Assembly: GCA_030159075.1 (NCBI GenBank)
Contig: BROG01000258.1
Span: 372,001 to 436,000 of the forward strand
DNA length: 64,000 nucleotides
Direction: 5' to 3'
Origin: Atrina japonica
Taxonomy: Eukaryota > Mollusca > Bivalvia > Pterioida > Pinnidae
Part shown: in pieces, positions 45,087 through 57,042 of the stretch
Layout of the letters: each line of letters begins with the position of its first letter
Position numbering within the stretch: the stretch's first letter is position 1
Translations under genes and position numbers: made by a program
Notes under the pieces: model-generated
Told to the model about the DNA's origin: nothing
The model's database searches: none
Seen by the model: the letters and a program-made list of their open reading frames with translations, nothing else

Positions 45087-46080
45087 TTGTGTCAACACAA
45101 AACACAATTCATTTTTTGTGACCCTGATGTCAGAGAACTTTCCCGTCTCCATGAAAATTTGATCATCGTTCCTGCTGACAAAGCATCTAACAACTTCACA
45201 TTTGTCTGCAGGCGATACTACTTCAGCATCCTACAAGAGGAACTTGGACTAACCACACTTCCTGGAAATTATACATACTCTCTAACCGATTTCTCTACCT
45301 CTGAAATATTAGGTAATCATAAATCCGTTCTCGCTTCGTTTGGAATACCCACAAGTGACACGGAGCTTGAATTGCCATATATTTATTGGATTCCGAAGAT
45401 GCACAAAAATCCCTATAAACACCACTTCATTGCGGGGTCATCTAAGTGTTCCACTATTTTGCTTACCAAACTTCTAACAAATATTAACCAAGGTCTTCAG
45501 AAGTACTGTATAAAGGCCTACTCAAGAAGCGGAGTCAATCAGATGTGGATCCTAAAGAATTCAAAGGAATTCTTGGAACATTTAAAATCTCAAAATTTCA
45601 AACATATTACAAGCATCAAGTCTTTTGATTTTTCGACCCTTTACACAACATTCCCTCATGGCTGACATATTTTTGTATTCATATGAAGCGAAATTTATAC
45701 AGTCTCTGCTCTTCAAAAGAAACAAACAGTTAGCATCTCGGTTCAATTTTACTTACAGGTATATCGACGATGTTCTGTCCATAAATAATTCGGTATTTCA
45801 GAATTACCTCGGCCAGATGTATCCTGTTGAGCTAGAGATCAATAAGACGACAGAGAGCAACACTTCTGCTTCTTACCTAGATTTGCTCCTGTCGATTGGA
45901 AAAGACGGTCAACTTCACACATACCTCTATGACAAACGAGGCGATTTCAATTTCCATATCATAAACTTCCCGTTTTTAAGTAGTAATATTCCATCTTCTC
46001 CTGCCTATGGCGTTTTTATTTCACAACTTATACGCTATGCCAGGGCATGCTCTTCTTATGAATGTTTTAGTTCCGACTAG
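45087..46080 (+). pseudogene. Naiad family 2 RT with internal deletion
   Basis: The first frame (45087-45665) carries ENLIIVPADKASNNFTFVC, TELELPYIYWIPKMHKNPY, HFIAGSSKCSTILLTKL, SRSGVNQMWILKNSKEFL and motif A SFDFSTLYTTFPHG. A deletion of about 300 bp then removes motif B start and everything between. The second frame (45625-46080) resumes at ADIFLYSYEAKF and runs through motif C RYIDDVLSINN, NTSASYLDLLLSIGKDGQ, LYDKRGDFNFHIIN and YGVFISQLIRYARACSSYE to a TAG at 46078-46080. The deletion joins PHG to LADIFLYSY, so GIPMGTNC is missing. Confidence 0.85.
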
Positions 46081-46219
46081 ACAATAAACTACTTACACAT
46101 GGTTACGTTATTGAACGCTTGGAGTCGTCGTTTAAGAAGTTTTATGGTCGATACGGGGATCTTGTTAAACATTATGAAGTCCCCCTCGCAAAGATATTAG
46201 ATAGTATTATGGATCAGGG
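46081..46219 (+). pseudogene. Naiad family 2 thumb remnant
   Basis: KLLTHGYVIERLESSFKKF and YGRYGDLVKHYEVPLAKILD blocks in frame, ending QGHRQ and TGA (46230-46232). Confidence 0.7.
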
Positions 46220-46535
46220 CCACCGACAGTGACTCCGTTTCACCAATGATGCTTCCACCGACAGTGACTCCGTTTCACCAATGATGCTTCCACCGACAGT
46301 GACTCCGTTTCACCAATGATGCTTCCACCGACAGTGACTCCGTTTCACCAATGATGCTTCCACCGACAGTGACTCCGTTTCACCAATGATGCTTCCACCG
46401 ACAGTGACTCCGTTTCACCAATGATGCTTCCACCGACAGTGACTCCGTTTCACCAATGATGCTTCCACCGACAGTGACTCCGTTTCACCAATGATGCTTC
46501 CACCGACAGTGACTCCGTTTCACCAATGATGCTTT
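46220..46535. repeat. 35-bp tandem repeat, nine units, inside Naiad family 2
   Basis: ACAGTGACTCCGTTTCACCA then ATGATGCTTCCACCG repeats nine times with almost no variation, starting at 46226 and stepping 35 bp. The unit occurs once, diverged, in the other family-2 copies. As 35 is not a multiple of three, each unit shifts the frame. Confidence 0.95.
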
Positions 46536-46714
46536 TCATCGAACTTGAACTCATCACCAAACTTGATCTCTTTACCGAATTTGACCCGTCCATCGAACTA
46601 GAAAGGTTTCCATGGAACATTTGCGACGGGTGTGACATGCCAGCAGAAGACACTGACTCCTTCCGGACACCTGGTCTTATCCCGTTTAGGTTTCATAATT
46701 GTTCTTCATGTTGA
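46536..46714 (+). pseudogene. Naiad family 2 Cys tail
   Basis: KLDLFTEFDPSIELERFPW, NICDGCDMPAEDTDSFRTPG, HNCSSC and TGA. The CxxC plus terminal CSSC is conserved at 16.8 and 59.2 kb and diverged at 6.3 kb. It is in a different frame from the RT end. Confidence 0.7.
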
Positions 46715-46752
46715 GACCATTTGCACATCTAATTCGTAGTGTTATAATGACT

Positions 46753-47118
46753 TCAAATTTTGATTATTGAATGGTACTTCTTCAATTTTACATTTAACAC
46801 CGGCACTCTGTTCCGCACAGACCTCACTAATGGTTTAAGATCGTCACACTCTTCATCATTTACATATTGTATTGATTTAAAGAAAATTTGATTTGTTTTG
46901 TTTATCATAAATTCAGAATCTAAATTGATTATTGTGGGATGTTGCCAGTCTTCTGACCGGGAATCAAACAAACAAAAAGAAACATAGTCTAATTTAACAC
47001 TGCTTTTCCTGCTACAAAGGAATTTAAACTTCAATTTCGATCTTGTAAATATTTGTGATGTGTTTCCTTTATATAACACTAGTGTCGATCCATTCGAAAT
47101 GTAATAAAACGCCCTCAC
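46753..47118 (-). CDS. Unrecognised 121-aa open frame (doubtful)
   Basis: This minus-strand frame of 121 codons lies just beyond the family-2 element. The composition is ordinary for a protein (SRKSSVKLDYVSFCLFDSR; NLDSEFMINKTNQIFFKS) and is not repeat-driven, unlike most open frames here. I recognise no domain. It begins at a plausible Met and has no neighbours that suggest a function. It could be a host exon, part of an unrecognised element or chance. Confidence 0.22.
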   Translation of the reverse strand: MRAFYYISNGSTLVLYKGNTSQIFTRSKLKFKFLCSRKSSVKLDYVSFCLFDSRSEDWQHPTIINLDSEFMINKTNQIFFKSIQYVNDEECDDLKPLVRSVRNRVPVLNVKLKKYHSIIKI

Positions 47119-48049
47119 AATGGTTTAACATTATTCATAGGTCCCTCGATGTAAGGTGGCATATCCGGGTTCTATTAAAAATGAAAACAGTACGACCTAT
47201 TTTCCAAAAATAAGGATGCACCAGTAAATTGTAACTCTATGCACTACTACAGCTTTTTTATCTTTGTTACCGAAAATAAGTCCTTCGCACCTGTTACGAA
47301 TCAAGGTTTGTAAATATGTTCCAATTTGATTCAGTAGACATATACAGTATCCAATCTTATGTAAAAAGTTTTAAAACGATATACAATGTAAAATGTATAC
47401 GTACATTGTAGGCTTACTACCTTATGTTTACAAATGCTTCCTGTACTGAATGGTACCTTGGAGTTCTCAATTAGCGAGTAAAGTTTATATTGTTAACGTA
47501 TATCATTAACAGGCTAAGCTAGGCTTTTTGCGTTCATATGAAAGTGTTTGCGTATTTATATGTTGGTGGGGTTTGCTTAGCAACAAAAGGTAATATTGAT
47601 GCTCCATACTTGAGAGATAAGAAAATATAAGCGTGATAATAACAGGTAGACGTATTGACCTTGTAATGGCAAATGCAATTCGTTGTGATTAATAGCTAAT
47701 GCCAAATATATAGGAGAAGAGATCTTAGTCCAGAACGGAAACTTTAAGTAATGGTTATAATTATGTGTCTGTCTGATATACCGCCGCTATAAACACTCAG
47801 AACATTTGTTGCAATTATTTTATATGAAATAGATGGAACTGATATCGGGACGATAAGTAAATATTTATAGCCTTCGATCAGACACAAATTGTGTAGAAAC
47901 GATAAAACACCAACGACTACTCTCTTTTAACAAGATATTCCGCAGAAATTGTAATAATATGTGGCTAATATCGTTAGTTAAGTTCCTGGTGAATCAATTT
48001 CATTTGTGTAAGTAAACTAGTTTCTGTGTCTAAAATACTTTTACATTAC
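47119..48049. other. Gene-less stretch
   Basis: Nothing recognised. Confidence 0.4.
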
Positions 48050-49460
48050 ATGGTTCTTTGACATTCCAGCGCTACAAATTTGACATGATCATTTTGTTCT
48101 AAGCGCTACAAAATCATGGTGATTTGGCATCCAAGCGTTGCTACTTTTACATGGTTATTTTACAATCGTCCGACACAAACTTTGCATTGCTATTTCAATT
48201 CAAAGCGTAACAAAATTACATTGTTATTTCACATTATATCGTTACCATATTTTCATATGTATTCTACATTAAATTTAACCGTTAGAGACTTGGCATTGCT
48301 ATTCTAATCCAAGCGTTACAAAGATATATTGTTCAAGTTGTTATTAGACATTCAAGCGTGAAAAAAATTACATAGTTGTTTGACATCTTAATGTTTACAA
48401 AATTTACATGAATATTGGACATACAAGTGGAGCAGAATTTAGATAGATATTTGACATTCAGGAGTAACAAAATTTACATAGTTATTTGGCAAACTTAACC
48501 AAATTTACATATTTATTTGACATTCATGCGTAACCAAATTTACATAGTTATTTGGCAAACTTAACCAAATTTACATATTTATTTGGCAAACTTAACCAAA
48601 TTTACATATTAATTGGACATTCAGGCGTAACAAAATTTACATAGTTATTTGGCAAACTTTATTTACATATTTATTTGACATTCAAATTTACATAGTTATT
48701 TGGCAAACTTAACCAAATTTACATATTTATTTGACATTCAGGAGTAACCAAATTTACATATTTATTTGACATTCAGAAGTAACCAAATTTACATAGTTAT
48801 TTGGCAAACTTAACCAAATTTACATATTTATTTGACATTCATGCGTAACCAAATTTACATAGTTATTTGGCAAACTTAACCAAATTTACATATTTATTTG
48901 ACATTCATGCGTAACAAAATTTACATAGTTATTTGGCAAACTTAACCAAATTTACATATTAATTGGACATTCAGGCGTAACAAAATTTACATAGTTATTT
49001 GGCAAACTTAACCAAATTTACATATTTATTTGACATTCATGCGTAACCAAATTTACATATTTATTTGACATTCAGAAGTAACCAAATTTGCATAGTTATT
49101 TGACATTCAGGAGTAACCAAATTTACATATTTATTTGACATTCAGGAGTAACCAAATTTACATAGTTATTTGACATTCAAGCGTAACCAAATTTACATAG
49201 TTATTTGACATTCAAGCGTAACTAAATTTACATAGTTATTTGACATTCAAGCGTGACAAAATGGGCATAGTTATTTGACATTCAGGTGTAACAAAATTTA
49301 CATAGTTATTTGGCATTTAAATGTTTACAAAATTTAGATAGTTATTTGACATTTAAATGTTTACAAAACTTAAATGGATATTTGACATTCAACGGATACA
49401 AAATTTGCATTGCTATTTTAAAAATACGTTGTTCGTGTTATTTCAAGTGTTAAAAATGTA
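48050..49460. repeat. Minisatellite, 31-36 bp units
   Basis: Dozens of units of two kinds interleave: TTACATAGTTATTTGACATTC + AAGCGTAACCAAA, and ATAGTTATTTGGCAAACTTA + ACCAAATTTAC. Units are near identical at the centre (48450-49260) and diverge towards both edges. The Naiad copy at 49.47 kb abuts the right edge. No ORF of interest. Confidence 0.92.
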
Positions 49461-49847
49461 TATGAAAGTTGAAATTCTCAAATACACACTCAACTCCATT
49501 ATAATGGACATTGATTATCACGCGTTACAAACGATGACTGTTCTGAACAGGTATAGACGCTTTAAATATTGGCAACGTTCTAAATCACGAAAAAAGTTCA
49601 GTTCTGTGTTCCGCCATATTTAAAACTGAAGACCATGCCTTGCATTTAATATAGCTATATACCTAGCATCGCATCCAAGCTATTCTTTTCATAAAACTTA
49701 AATTTACAAATAAAAGTATAGACGCTTTAAACATCGGCAATGCTCTAAATCACGAAAAAGTTCAATCCTATGTTCCGCCATATTTTAACCTTACGACCAT
49801 GCCTTACATTTCACAAGACACCCAAGCTTTTCAATTACTAACGGGTT

Positions 49848-50051
49848 TTGCAGTGCATGGACATCAACCATCTTCTACACAACACCGTCACATGTTCATG
49901 TGCATCATCTCCATTCAAATATAATCCTATCGGGCATGTCATCATCGGCGACGTTTCTATTGTTGAAAATGAAAACCTCAAAAATCTTATTTTAAGAGGT
50001 CCTAAATACCGCGAAGCCTGTTCCTTTAATTGGTGTCAGAATTTTAATTAA
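49848..50051 (+). pseudogene. Naiad linker, intact CxC
   Basis: MDINHLLHNTVTCSCASSP, GHVIIGDVSIVENENLKNL and PKYREACSFNWCQNF, ending at a TAA. The CSC linker motif is kept. Confidence 0.75.
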
Positions 50052-50054
50052 GAT

Positions 50055-50609
50055 ATGAATTCCGTCGAAGATTATGCCAGACGATGGGCCAAACATGAAA
50101 ACGTGGAACCAGACACTTTTTCTGAATGGTTAAAAGCTATACGATGGTTGATAAAATCTCGTATTCGAAAACTTAAAGGAACTATGAAAACACGTTATCC
50201 CTCTGTATTTAGTGATCCAGAATAAGTAACTGGGCTGGATAGATTACATGACCAATATACTCAAATAATATAGTTTTATTTGTAAGACACATTACTATAA
50301 TTCTTTATTAGAAGAACTAGGGTTTAATACGAATTCTGGTTATCCTACATACACACTTAGATCACTTTCAAAGGACGAGATCCTTCAAAATCACGTGTTC
50401 GTATTACGCTCTTTTGATGTATCTACAACCGATACTAATTTTAAGCTACCATATTTATATTGGATACCTAAACTTCATAAAACCCCATAGCAGAGGTACA
50501 TAGCAGGTTCTAGCAAATGTTCTACCAAACCTTTATCTTTACTCCTTACTGAGATATTGACAGCCGTTAAGAAGAAACTTCTGCAATACTGTACAGTTGT
50601 TTATTCCAG
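50055..50609 (+). pseudogene. Naiad RT fingers (broken)
   Basis: The VEDYARRWAKHENVEPD, LKAIRWLIKSRIRKLKGT and PYLYWIPKLHKTP blocks are spread over shifted frames, with a TAA at about 50224, several indels and a TAG in HKTP-TAG. A TIR element interrupts it at 50610. Confidence 0.75.
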
Positions 50610-51461
50610 GGTCCGAGACCAATTCTGAGACAAATTTTATTCTCAAAAGTTAAGAATTTACTCATCTGAGTTAAACGTGAAAACTCGCGGACCATAAAAG
50701 GACTTTAGAATTTTCTCAACTGTGATAAGATTGTCAAGGGCAGTGTTAATCTTGTCCCAATGTATGTCCCGATTCACTTAACTTCGATGTTTATACATTA
50801 TTCTTACCATAATCTTTAATTAATTATTTGATAACCAAAGAGGTATGGAATATGTTAAAAATCAAGAAGGCACCACGTTTTGGGGCATAAAAAGGGGAAT
50901 AGATATATACCTTTTTAAAAACATTAAACACGTGTTGTAAGATGCCAATACATGACCGAATTAAGTAATTTATACATATAATATGTAAAATGTATATAAT
51001 ACACGATATCCAAGACACAAGTAAATTAGCATAGAACATTAATTAAAATGAATGACTAAGAACATACACTGGACTAAATTTACACTGTCACTATTGTCAA
51101 TGTTAACAAACGTCGTATGTCCAAAACAAGCTAACAGAGAAAGAAATGTTGGTCTCCTAAACCTATTTCGCTCAAAAGTGTTTCCGGAAGGCAAAGAATT
51201 AACAATGTCCCGAAATACTCTAGGGCGACAATCACATGGGCATTTGCATTTATTTATCCGAGGCAGCCATTTTCGCTGTTAAGATTTACTTAAGTCATCT
51301 ACATGCCGTACTTAAGTATTTTATCACTTGAAACAGAAATCTGTCTAAGAATTTCTTTATGGTCCACAACTTTACCCAAGTTGAGAAAATTCTCAAGATT
51401 TGTCTAAAATCTTGAAGTTGAGTTAAAGATTTGTCTGAGAATAGTTTTATGGTCCTGGGCC
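50610..51461. mobile_element. Non-autonomous TIR DNA transposon, 852 bp
   Basis: It is inserted in the RT codons for YSRSG, with CAG on both sides (50607-50609 and 51462-51464). The uninterrupted sequence in other copies has a single CAG, so this is a 3-bp target duplication. The left end GGTCCGAGACCAATTCTGAG and right end (inverted: GGCCCAGGACCATAAAACTA, later TTCTCAGACAAA) form imperfect TIRs. Subterminal GGACCATAAA and GAATTTTCTCAAC copies appear near both ends. CAG duplication and GGxCC-type ends resemble PIF/Harbinger-like elements, which is an inference. No transposase. Confidence 0.7.
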
Positions 51462-51842
51462 CAGAAGCAGTGTAAATCAGACGTGGATACTTCAAAATTC
51501 TAAACAACTTTTAGAAAATTTAAAGGCACACAATTTGTCTCAAATTCACAGTATCAAAACATGCGACTTCTCTACTCTTTACACAACTATTCCTTTTCAT
51601 TGGCAGTTGTTGAGACTTCTTTACCAATTGTGGCGAGGATTCGTTCCTCAAGTATTTTATTTGGTCGTGACTGTGGATTCCCGGCGGATGTGACCGGTCG
51701 ACAGGGGATGCTTACTCCTCCATGGCACCTGATCCCATCTCTTGGTTTCCAGAGGTCCTTGTTTGTCCATTTTTGCCAGATTTGTATCTGTGTCCTGCAC
51801 ATCCTAAAGATTTATACTTTGGTGTCTGAGAGGTTTTATATT
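51462..51842 (+). pseudogene. Naiad RT remainder, tail and pseudo-LTR
   Basis: SVNQTWILQNSKQLLENLKA and motif A TCDFSTLYTTIP are followed after a deletion by SC-TGA-DFFTNCGED. A one-base change in frame precedes DCGFPADVTGRQGMLTPPW. The pseudo-LTR ends TTTGGTGTCTGAGAGG at about 51835. Confidence 0.78.
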
Positions 51843-52139
51843 TCAAGCTATTTTCATTATACAATTCAGGTGAAGGTTAATCTGATTTTTTATTTAATCA
51901 AAAGTTTACAAATTAAAAAGAAAAAGTCGAACCCGGATATATTGGAATCACATAAGAATGATATTTTTCTTTAAAAGAATCCGTGTTTTCACAGCTACAT
52001 GGTTAAGATGGCAATACATACATTTATCCGGGAAATTAAGATCATTTAAAACATTCCAATGTAACAGAATTCAGTATCAGTGGAATCAATACTGTTTATC
52101 GGGTCTTCTTCACTTTTTAATTACGTACATCGTCAAACA
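51843..52139. other. Gene-less stretch
   Basis: AT-rich sequence. The 74-codon frame at 51958-52182 has no motif. Confidence 0.35.
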
Positions 52140-52660
52140 TAAAACTATTATTAGCAATACTAAAGTTATAGTTTTACAATAAGACTTCATCAATTGACCT
52201 TGAATATAATATAAATGAACGAAATAAGTGGTGTCTTACAAGGCAAAAAAATTATAAATAAACCCAAATGTATTATCAAGTCCGTCTCAAGGGATAAATA
52301 AACCCAAATGTATTATCAAGTCCGTCTCAAAGGATAAATAAACCCAAATGTATTATCAAGTCCGTCTCAAAGGATAAATAAACCCAAATGTATTATCAAG
52401 TCCGTCTCAAAGGATAAATAAACCCAAATGTATTATCAAGTCCGTCTCAAAGGATAAATAAACCCAAATGTATTATCAAGTCCGTCTCAAAGGATAAATA
52501 AACCCAAATGTATTATCAAGTCCGTCTCAAAGGATGAATAAACCCAAATGTATTATCAAGTCCGTCTCAAAGGATAAATAAACCCAAATGTATTATCAAG
52601 TCCGTCTCAAAGGATAACTATTTTACCTTTGGAGAAGATTAAAATTGACATGTTGCAATC
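52140..52660 (-). mobile_element. Diverged retrozyme-like unit with internal 40-bp expansion
   Basis: Blocks matching the 7-kb units in order: AATACTAAAGTTATAG, AAGACTTCATCAATTGACC (hammerhead core side, CTGATGA reads TTGATGA), TTACAAGGCAAAAAAATTATAAAT, the tandem block, then GGATAACTATTTTACC and AGATTAAAATTGA. The hammerhead's GAAA region is worn. Confidence 0.55.
52253..52612. repeat. 40-bp tandem repeat, nine units
   Basis: Units of AGGATAAATAAACCCAAATG + TATTATCAAGTCCGTCTCAA, essentially identical. Equivalent to the single TAAATCTAAACG...CCGTCTAAGAG segment of other units. Confidence 0.95.
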
Positions 52661-52667
52661 CGAGTGA

Positions 52668-52808
52668 ATATAAAACATCTCAGATACCGAAGTATAAATC
52701 TTAAGGATGTCCAGGGTAAAGATGGTAAAAATGGACAAACACGGAACTCAGGAAACCAAAAGGTGGGGTCAGGTGCCATCGAGGAGTAAGCATCCCCTGT
52801 CGACCGGT
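52668..52808 (-). repeat. Solo Naiad family 1 pseudo-LTR
   Basis: The minus strand reads ACCGGTCGACAGGGGATGC to the CTGAGATGTTTTAT end, with a short deletion in the GTATCTGTGTCCTGG region. Confidence 0.85.
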
Positions 52809-53161
52809 GAAATGATATATAATGACATCACCAAAGCAGTGTTCTAATAAACCTGGATGAAAGAATCGTGTCTAGCATAATTCTACTGCAAGATACAGAA
52901 CAAGAAGATGTTTCAGTTTCATTTAATTTTCATGGTTTCCACACACAAGATCGAAGAAACAGCGTCTAAGTGAAAATTATTGTAATACGTGAAATGAATT
53001 TCAATTGAATTTATACATATTAAGTGTTGGTAAACTGATTCCGTTATATTGTTGTAGGACGTTAGATAAGATGTATACACACATATCATCAACAAAATAA
53101 CTTCAAATCTACTTATGAAATATTCCTTAAAATGTGATTAAAACAATTGGTAAAACTGCAC
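52809..53161. other. Gene-less stretch
   Basis: Nothing recognised. Confidence 0.4.
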
Positions 53162-53845
53162 ATCAAAAACTCTCAGATACCAAAGTAATAATCTTTATGA
53201 TGTCCAGAATATAGATACAAATCTGGTTAAAATGGACATCACAGACCTCTGTAAACCAAGACGTGAGATCAGGTGTCATGGAGGAGCCGGTCACATCCGC
53301 CATGAGTCCAGGGTCAAATCCAAATAAAATACGTGAGGAACAAATCCTCGTCACAATTTGTCCAAACGTCTCAACAACCGCTAACGAAAAAGCAACTCAA
53401 CATTTCACCCAGTGAAACAAAGTAATCGCAAACAAGACTATTATAACCGTAAAATTTGTGGAACGTTGACATCAAACGAAATTTTCTACAATAATTTCTC
53501 AGTGAGTAGTTTACATTTGTATATGAAATCTTCATATGTTGAACACGCCCTGACATATCGGATCATTGGTGAAATATAAACTCCATATTCGGGTGACTGG
53601 GATATTGCTACTTCAATGTGGGAAAGCCAAAATCGCCACGTTTACCTAATAGCTTATTTGCCAATTTTCCGTCTCCGTCTATAGTAAGTAAAATGTCTAA
53701 GTATGACGCGTGTGTGCTTGGTACTGTTGTATCTCTATCTTGCTGGGATATATCGCATTGGCATATGTACGAAAACTGTCATCATTAATTGACAAAACGT
53801 CGTCGATATATCTAAATGTCAAATTAAAAGACACCGCTAGCTGAT
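53162..53845 (-). pseudogene. Naiad family 1 3' fragment
   Basis: The minus strand runs from just before motif C (TCGACGACGTTTTGTC at about 53800) to the pseudo-LTR (53162-53290). The 5' truncation follows the CGCTAGCGG-type block (about 53845). Small deletions disrupt the LYDKRDDF block. The tail region has TGA in the usual place. Confidence 0.8.
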
Positions 53846-54057
53846 AAATAATTGTTATATCTTAATCGAAAAAGACTCTATTTCACAGCCTTTCTTCGGA
53901 ATAACCTTTAGTTATGTAGAATCCTGCTAGGTCAGAACACTGAACTCGGGCATGACTGTTCAATTACCTAATTACCTGACGTATACCACGCTGATTAAAA
54001 AAAAGGAACAGATTTCCCAGATAAGACTTAAAACTATTGTGATATGACATGATTTAT
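53846..54057. other. Spacer
   Basis: Short unrecognised stretch between the Naiad fragment and microsatellites. Confidence 0.35.
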
Positions 54058-54079
54058 AATAATAATAATAATAATAATG

Positions 54080-54119
<40 letters not shown>

Positions 54120-54142
54120 GATGATGATGATGATGATGATAA
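54058..54142. repeat. (AAT)n(GAT)n microsatellite
   Basis: AAT units followed by seven GAT-type units. Confidence 0.95.
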
Positions 54143-54215
54143 CTGATAGCTCCAAAATTAGCTAAACTCTTATTCTTCTATATTCTTAAGATGGAAATGC
54201 ACACTGTAAAAGTGT

Positions 54216-55184
<969 letters not shown>

Positions 55185-55188
55185 AATA

Positions 55189-55411
55189 TAAAAAATTCAG
55201 ATACCAAAGTATAAATCAATAGAATGTCAAGGACATAGATACAAATCCGGTAAAAATGGACAAACACGGACCTCTGGAAACCAAGAGGCGGGATCATGTG
55301 CCATGGAGGAGTAAGCATCCCCTGTCGACCGGTCACACCCGCCGTGAGTTCACAGTCAAGTCCAATGAAACAAGTGAGGAGTGTATCCACGTCACAATTG
55401 GTACAGACGTC
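55189..55411 (-). other. Post-UGA tail, open to the element end
   Basis: In the RT frame after TGA: DVCTNC, then DTLLTCFIGLDCELTAGVTG, MLTPPWHMIPPLGFQRSV, FYRICIYVLDILLIY. No further stop occurs before 55199, unlike copy A. Confidence 0.5.
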
Positions 55412-56089
55412 TCAACAACCGCCAACGAAAAGGCAACTCAACATTTCACTTAGTGAAATAGAGTAGTCGCAAACAAGACCATTATACCGACCGTAAAACT
55501 TGCGGAACGTTGACATTAAACGCGGTTTTCGATATCCCTGTGTCAATAATTTGTCAGTGAGTAGTTTACCTCTGTATATGAAATCTTCATATGTTGTGCA
55601 CGCCCTGGCATATCGGATCATTTGTGAAATATAAACTCCATATGCGGGTGACTGAGGGATATTAATACTTAAATGTGGAAAATTTACGATGGGAAAGCCG
55701 AAATCGTTGCGTTTATCGTATAGCTTAGTTGCTAATTTCCCGTCTGTGTTTATATTAAGTAAAATGTCTAAGTATGAAGCGTGTATGCTTGATTCTGTTG
55801 TATCTTTAATTTCTAGTTCGCTGGGATATATGGCATTGACATATGTATGAAAATTGTCATTATTAATTGACAAAACGTCGTCGATATATCTAAATGTCAA
55901 ATTAAAGGACACCGCTAACTTTTTCTTCTTTTGATTCAGCAGTTTCTGAATGAAGTCTGCTTCGTATGAATAAAGGAACAGGTCGGCCAATAAAGGAGCA
56001 CAATTGGTTACCATAGGAATGCCGACAGTTTGTTGAAAGACCACCTTTCCGAACATTACAAATATATTGTCTATTAGAAATCCCAGCAT
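55412..56089 (-). pseudogene. Naiad RT palm and thumb, 225-aa open frame
   Basis: Uninterrupted from the motif B region to the UGA: IDNIFVMFGKVVFQQT, GIPMVTNCAPLLADL (G-to-V in the usual GIPMGTNC), FIQKLLNQKKKKLAVSF, motif C RYIDDVLSINN, SELEIKDTTESSIHASY, KLATKLYDKRNDFGFPI, SPAYGVYISQMIRYARAC, LLTDKLLTQGYRKPRL, FRKFYGRYNGLVCDYS and LSCLFVGGC, then TGA (55412-55414). The fingers, linker and endonuclease are missing because of 5' truncation, so it is not a functional gene. Confidence 0.88.
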
Positions 56090-56098
56090 GTAAAGGAT

Positions 56099-56869
56099 TA
56101 ATAAAGAAATTCAAAGAGAGAAAAAAATTATAGGTCTGTGCATTTATTGTATAACATTTATCCATCGAAAATTTGGCGGGAAAATGTACATGCAGATAAA
56201 CATGTAGTAGATTTCCACACAATTTATATATGCATCAATATACCATCATTAAGTCTACTGGTTAAAAATCATCGAGGCAAAGAGATCATTACAAGTTAAA
56301 CTGTACTATTTCTGCAACTAAAAATATTTCAAAAGTTTGATATTCCTCTGGTAAAAATGTAAAATAAGTAAACTTTCATGGTTATTGCGAAATTCAAGAC
56401 CCCTTTTGCCCTTGGAAATAGGTTCACTTTATAACATCATTATAGACACTGCAGTCCACTGAAATATAGACCTGTGTGTTTAAATGAACTGTAAAATAGG
56501 TATTGCAAGTGTGTTGTCATCATAATTTGGATATCGTCCTCCACAAATACCAGTAAAATGTGCAAAGTGACATTGCATATTATCTATGATAACTCTCTGT
56601 TTACAAACTGAGAGTTCAAGTAAGGGGAGATAATTCATTGACACTTGTGGTTATGCTTAACCATTTAAGGTGTTTTTGGCAATTATACATAAAAATACAT
56701 ATAAAAAGATGACAATATTCATGTAAAATATTTCATATAATAATTCAATGTGATTGAGGTCTTAAGTTACTTGATGGTTAAGAGTTACAGAATTTTCATT
56801 GGAATTTCAATAATTAAGAAATTTCTGAAAATATATGAAAGTGTGGTGTAAAATTAGATATCTTGCTAT
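56099..56869. other. Gene-less stretch
   Basis: Nothing recognised. Confidence 0.4.
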
Positions 56870-57042
56870 TATTTGAATACTGAATACTGAATAATGAAAA
56901 TAGTATGGGATAAGATGTCGTGGAGAAGTAAGCATCCAATGCTGAAAGTCCTCAGTCAAATTTAAATTCAAACACATATTAAGATAACTTCTGATCTCAA
57001 TCAGAGTAGACAACTCGACAACTTATCTTTAACATGTAACTA

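Larger units (their letters stand above)
44480..46760 (+). mobile_element. Naiad family 2, longest copy (no endonuclease)
   Basis: The copy runs from the linker region through a deleted RT, a 35-bp minisatellite and the Cys tail to the family-2 3' UTR (46712-46760). It is 5'-truncated before the linker, so the endonuclease is absent. Protein blocks follow the order of family 1 but differ at many residues, so it is a separate Naiad family. Confidence 0.85.
49470..51842 (+). mobile_element. Naiad family 1 copy with internal duplication, TIR insertion and RT deletion
   Basis: The copy starts in the linker region (ILKYTLNSIIMDIDY), next to the 48-kb minisatellite. It contains a direct duplication of linker sequence (49545-49690 and 49690-49830), a TIR element insertion (50610-51461) and a large deletion joining motif A to the tail (about 51592). 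It ends in the UGA tail and pseudo-LTR (51715-51842). Confidence 0.85.
55185..56098 (-). mobile_element. Naiad family 1, 5'-truncated but frame-intact 3' copy
   Basis: A 914-bp terminal fragment on the minus strand. It breaks 5' just before AGFLIDNIFVMFG (about 56092) and ends with a pseudo-LTR at 55185-55320. It is one of the cleanest copies. Confidence 0.88.

Noticed and set aside
48050..49460. Regular repeats that might suggest a CRISPR-like array
   Set aside because: Spacers are not unique; the sequence is a continuous minisatellite with two interleaved unit types, and the genome is eukaryotic.
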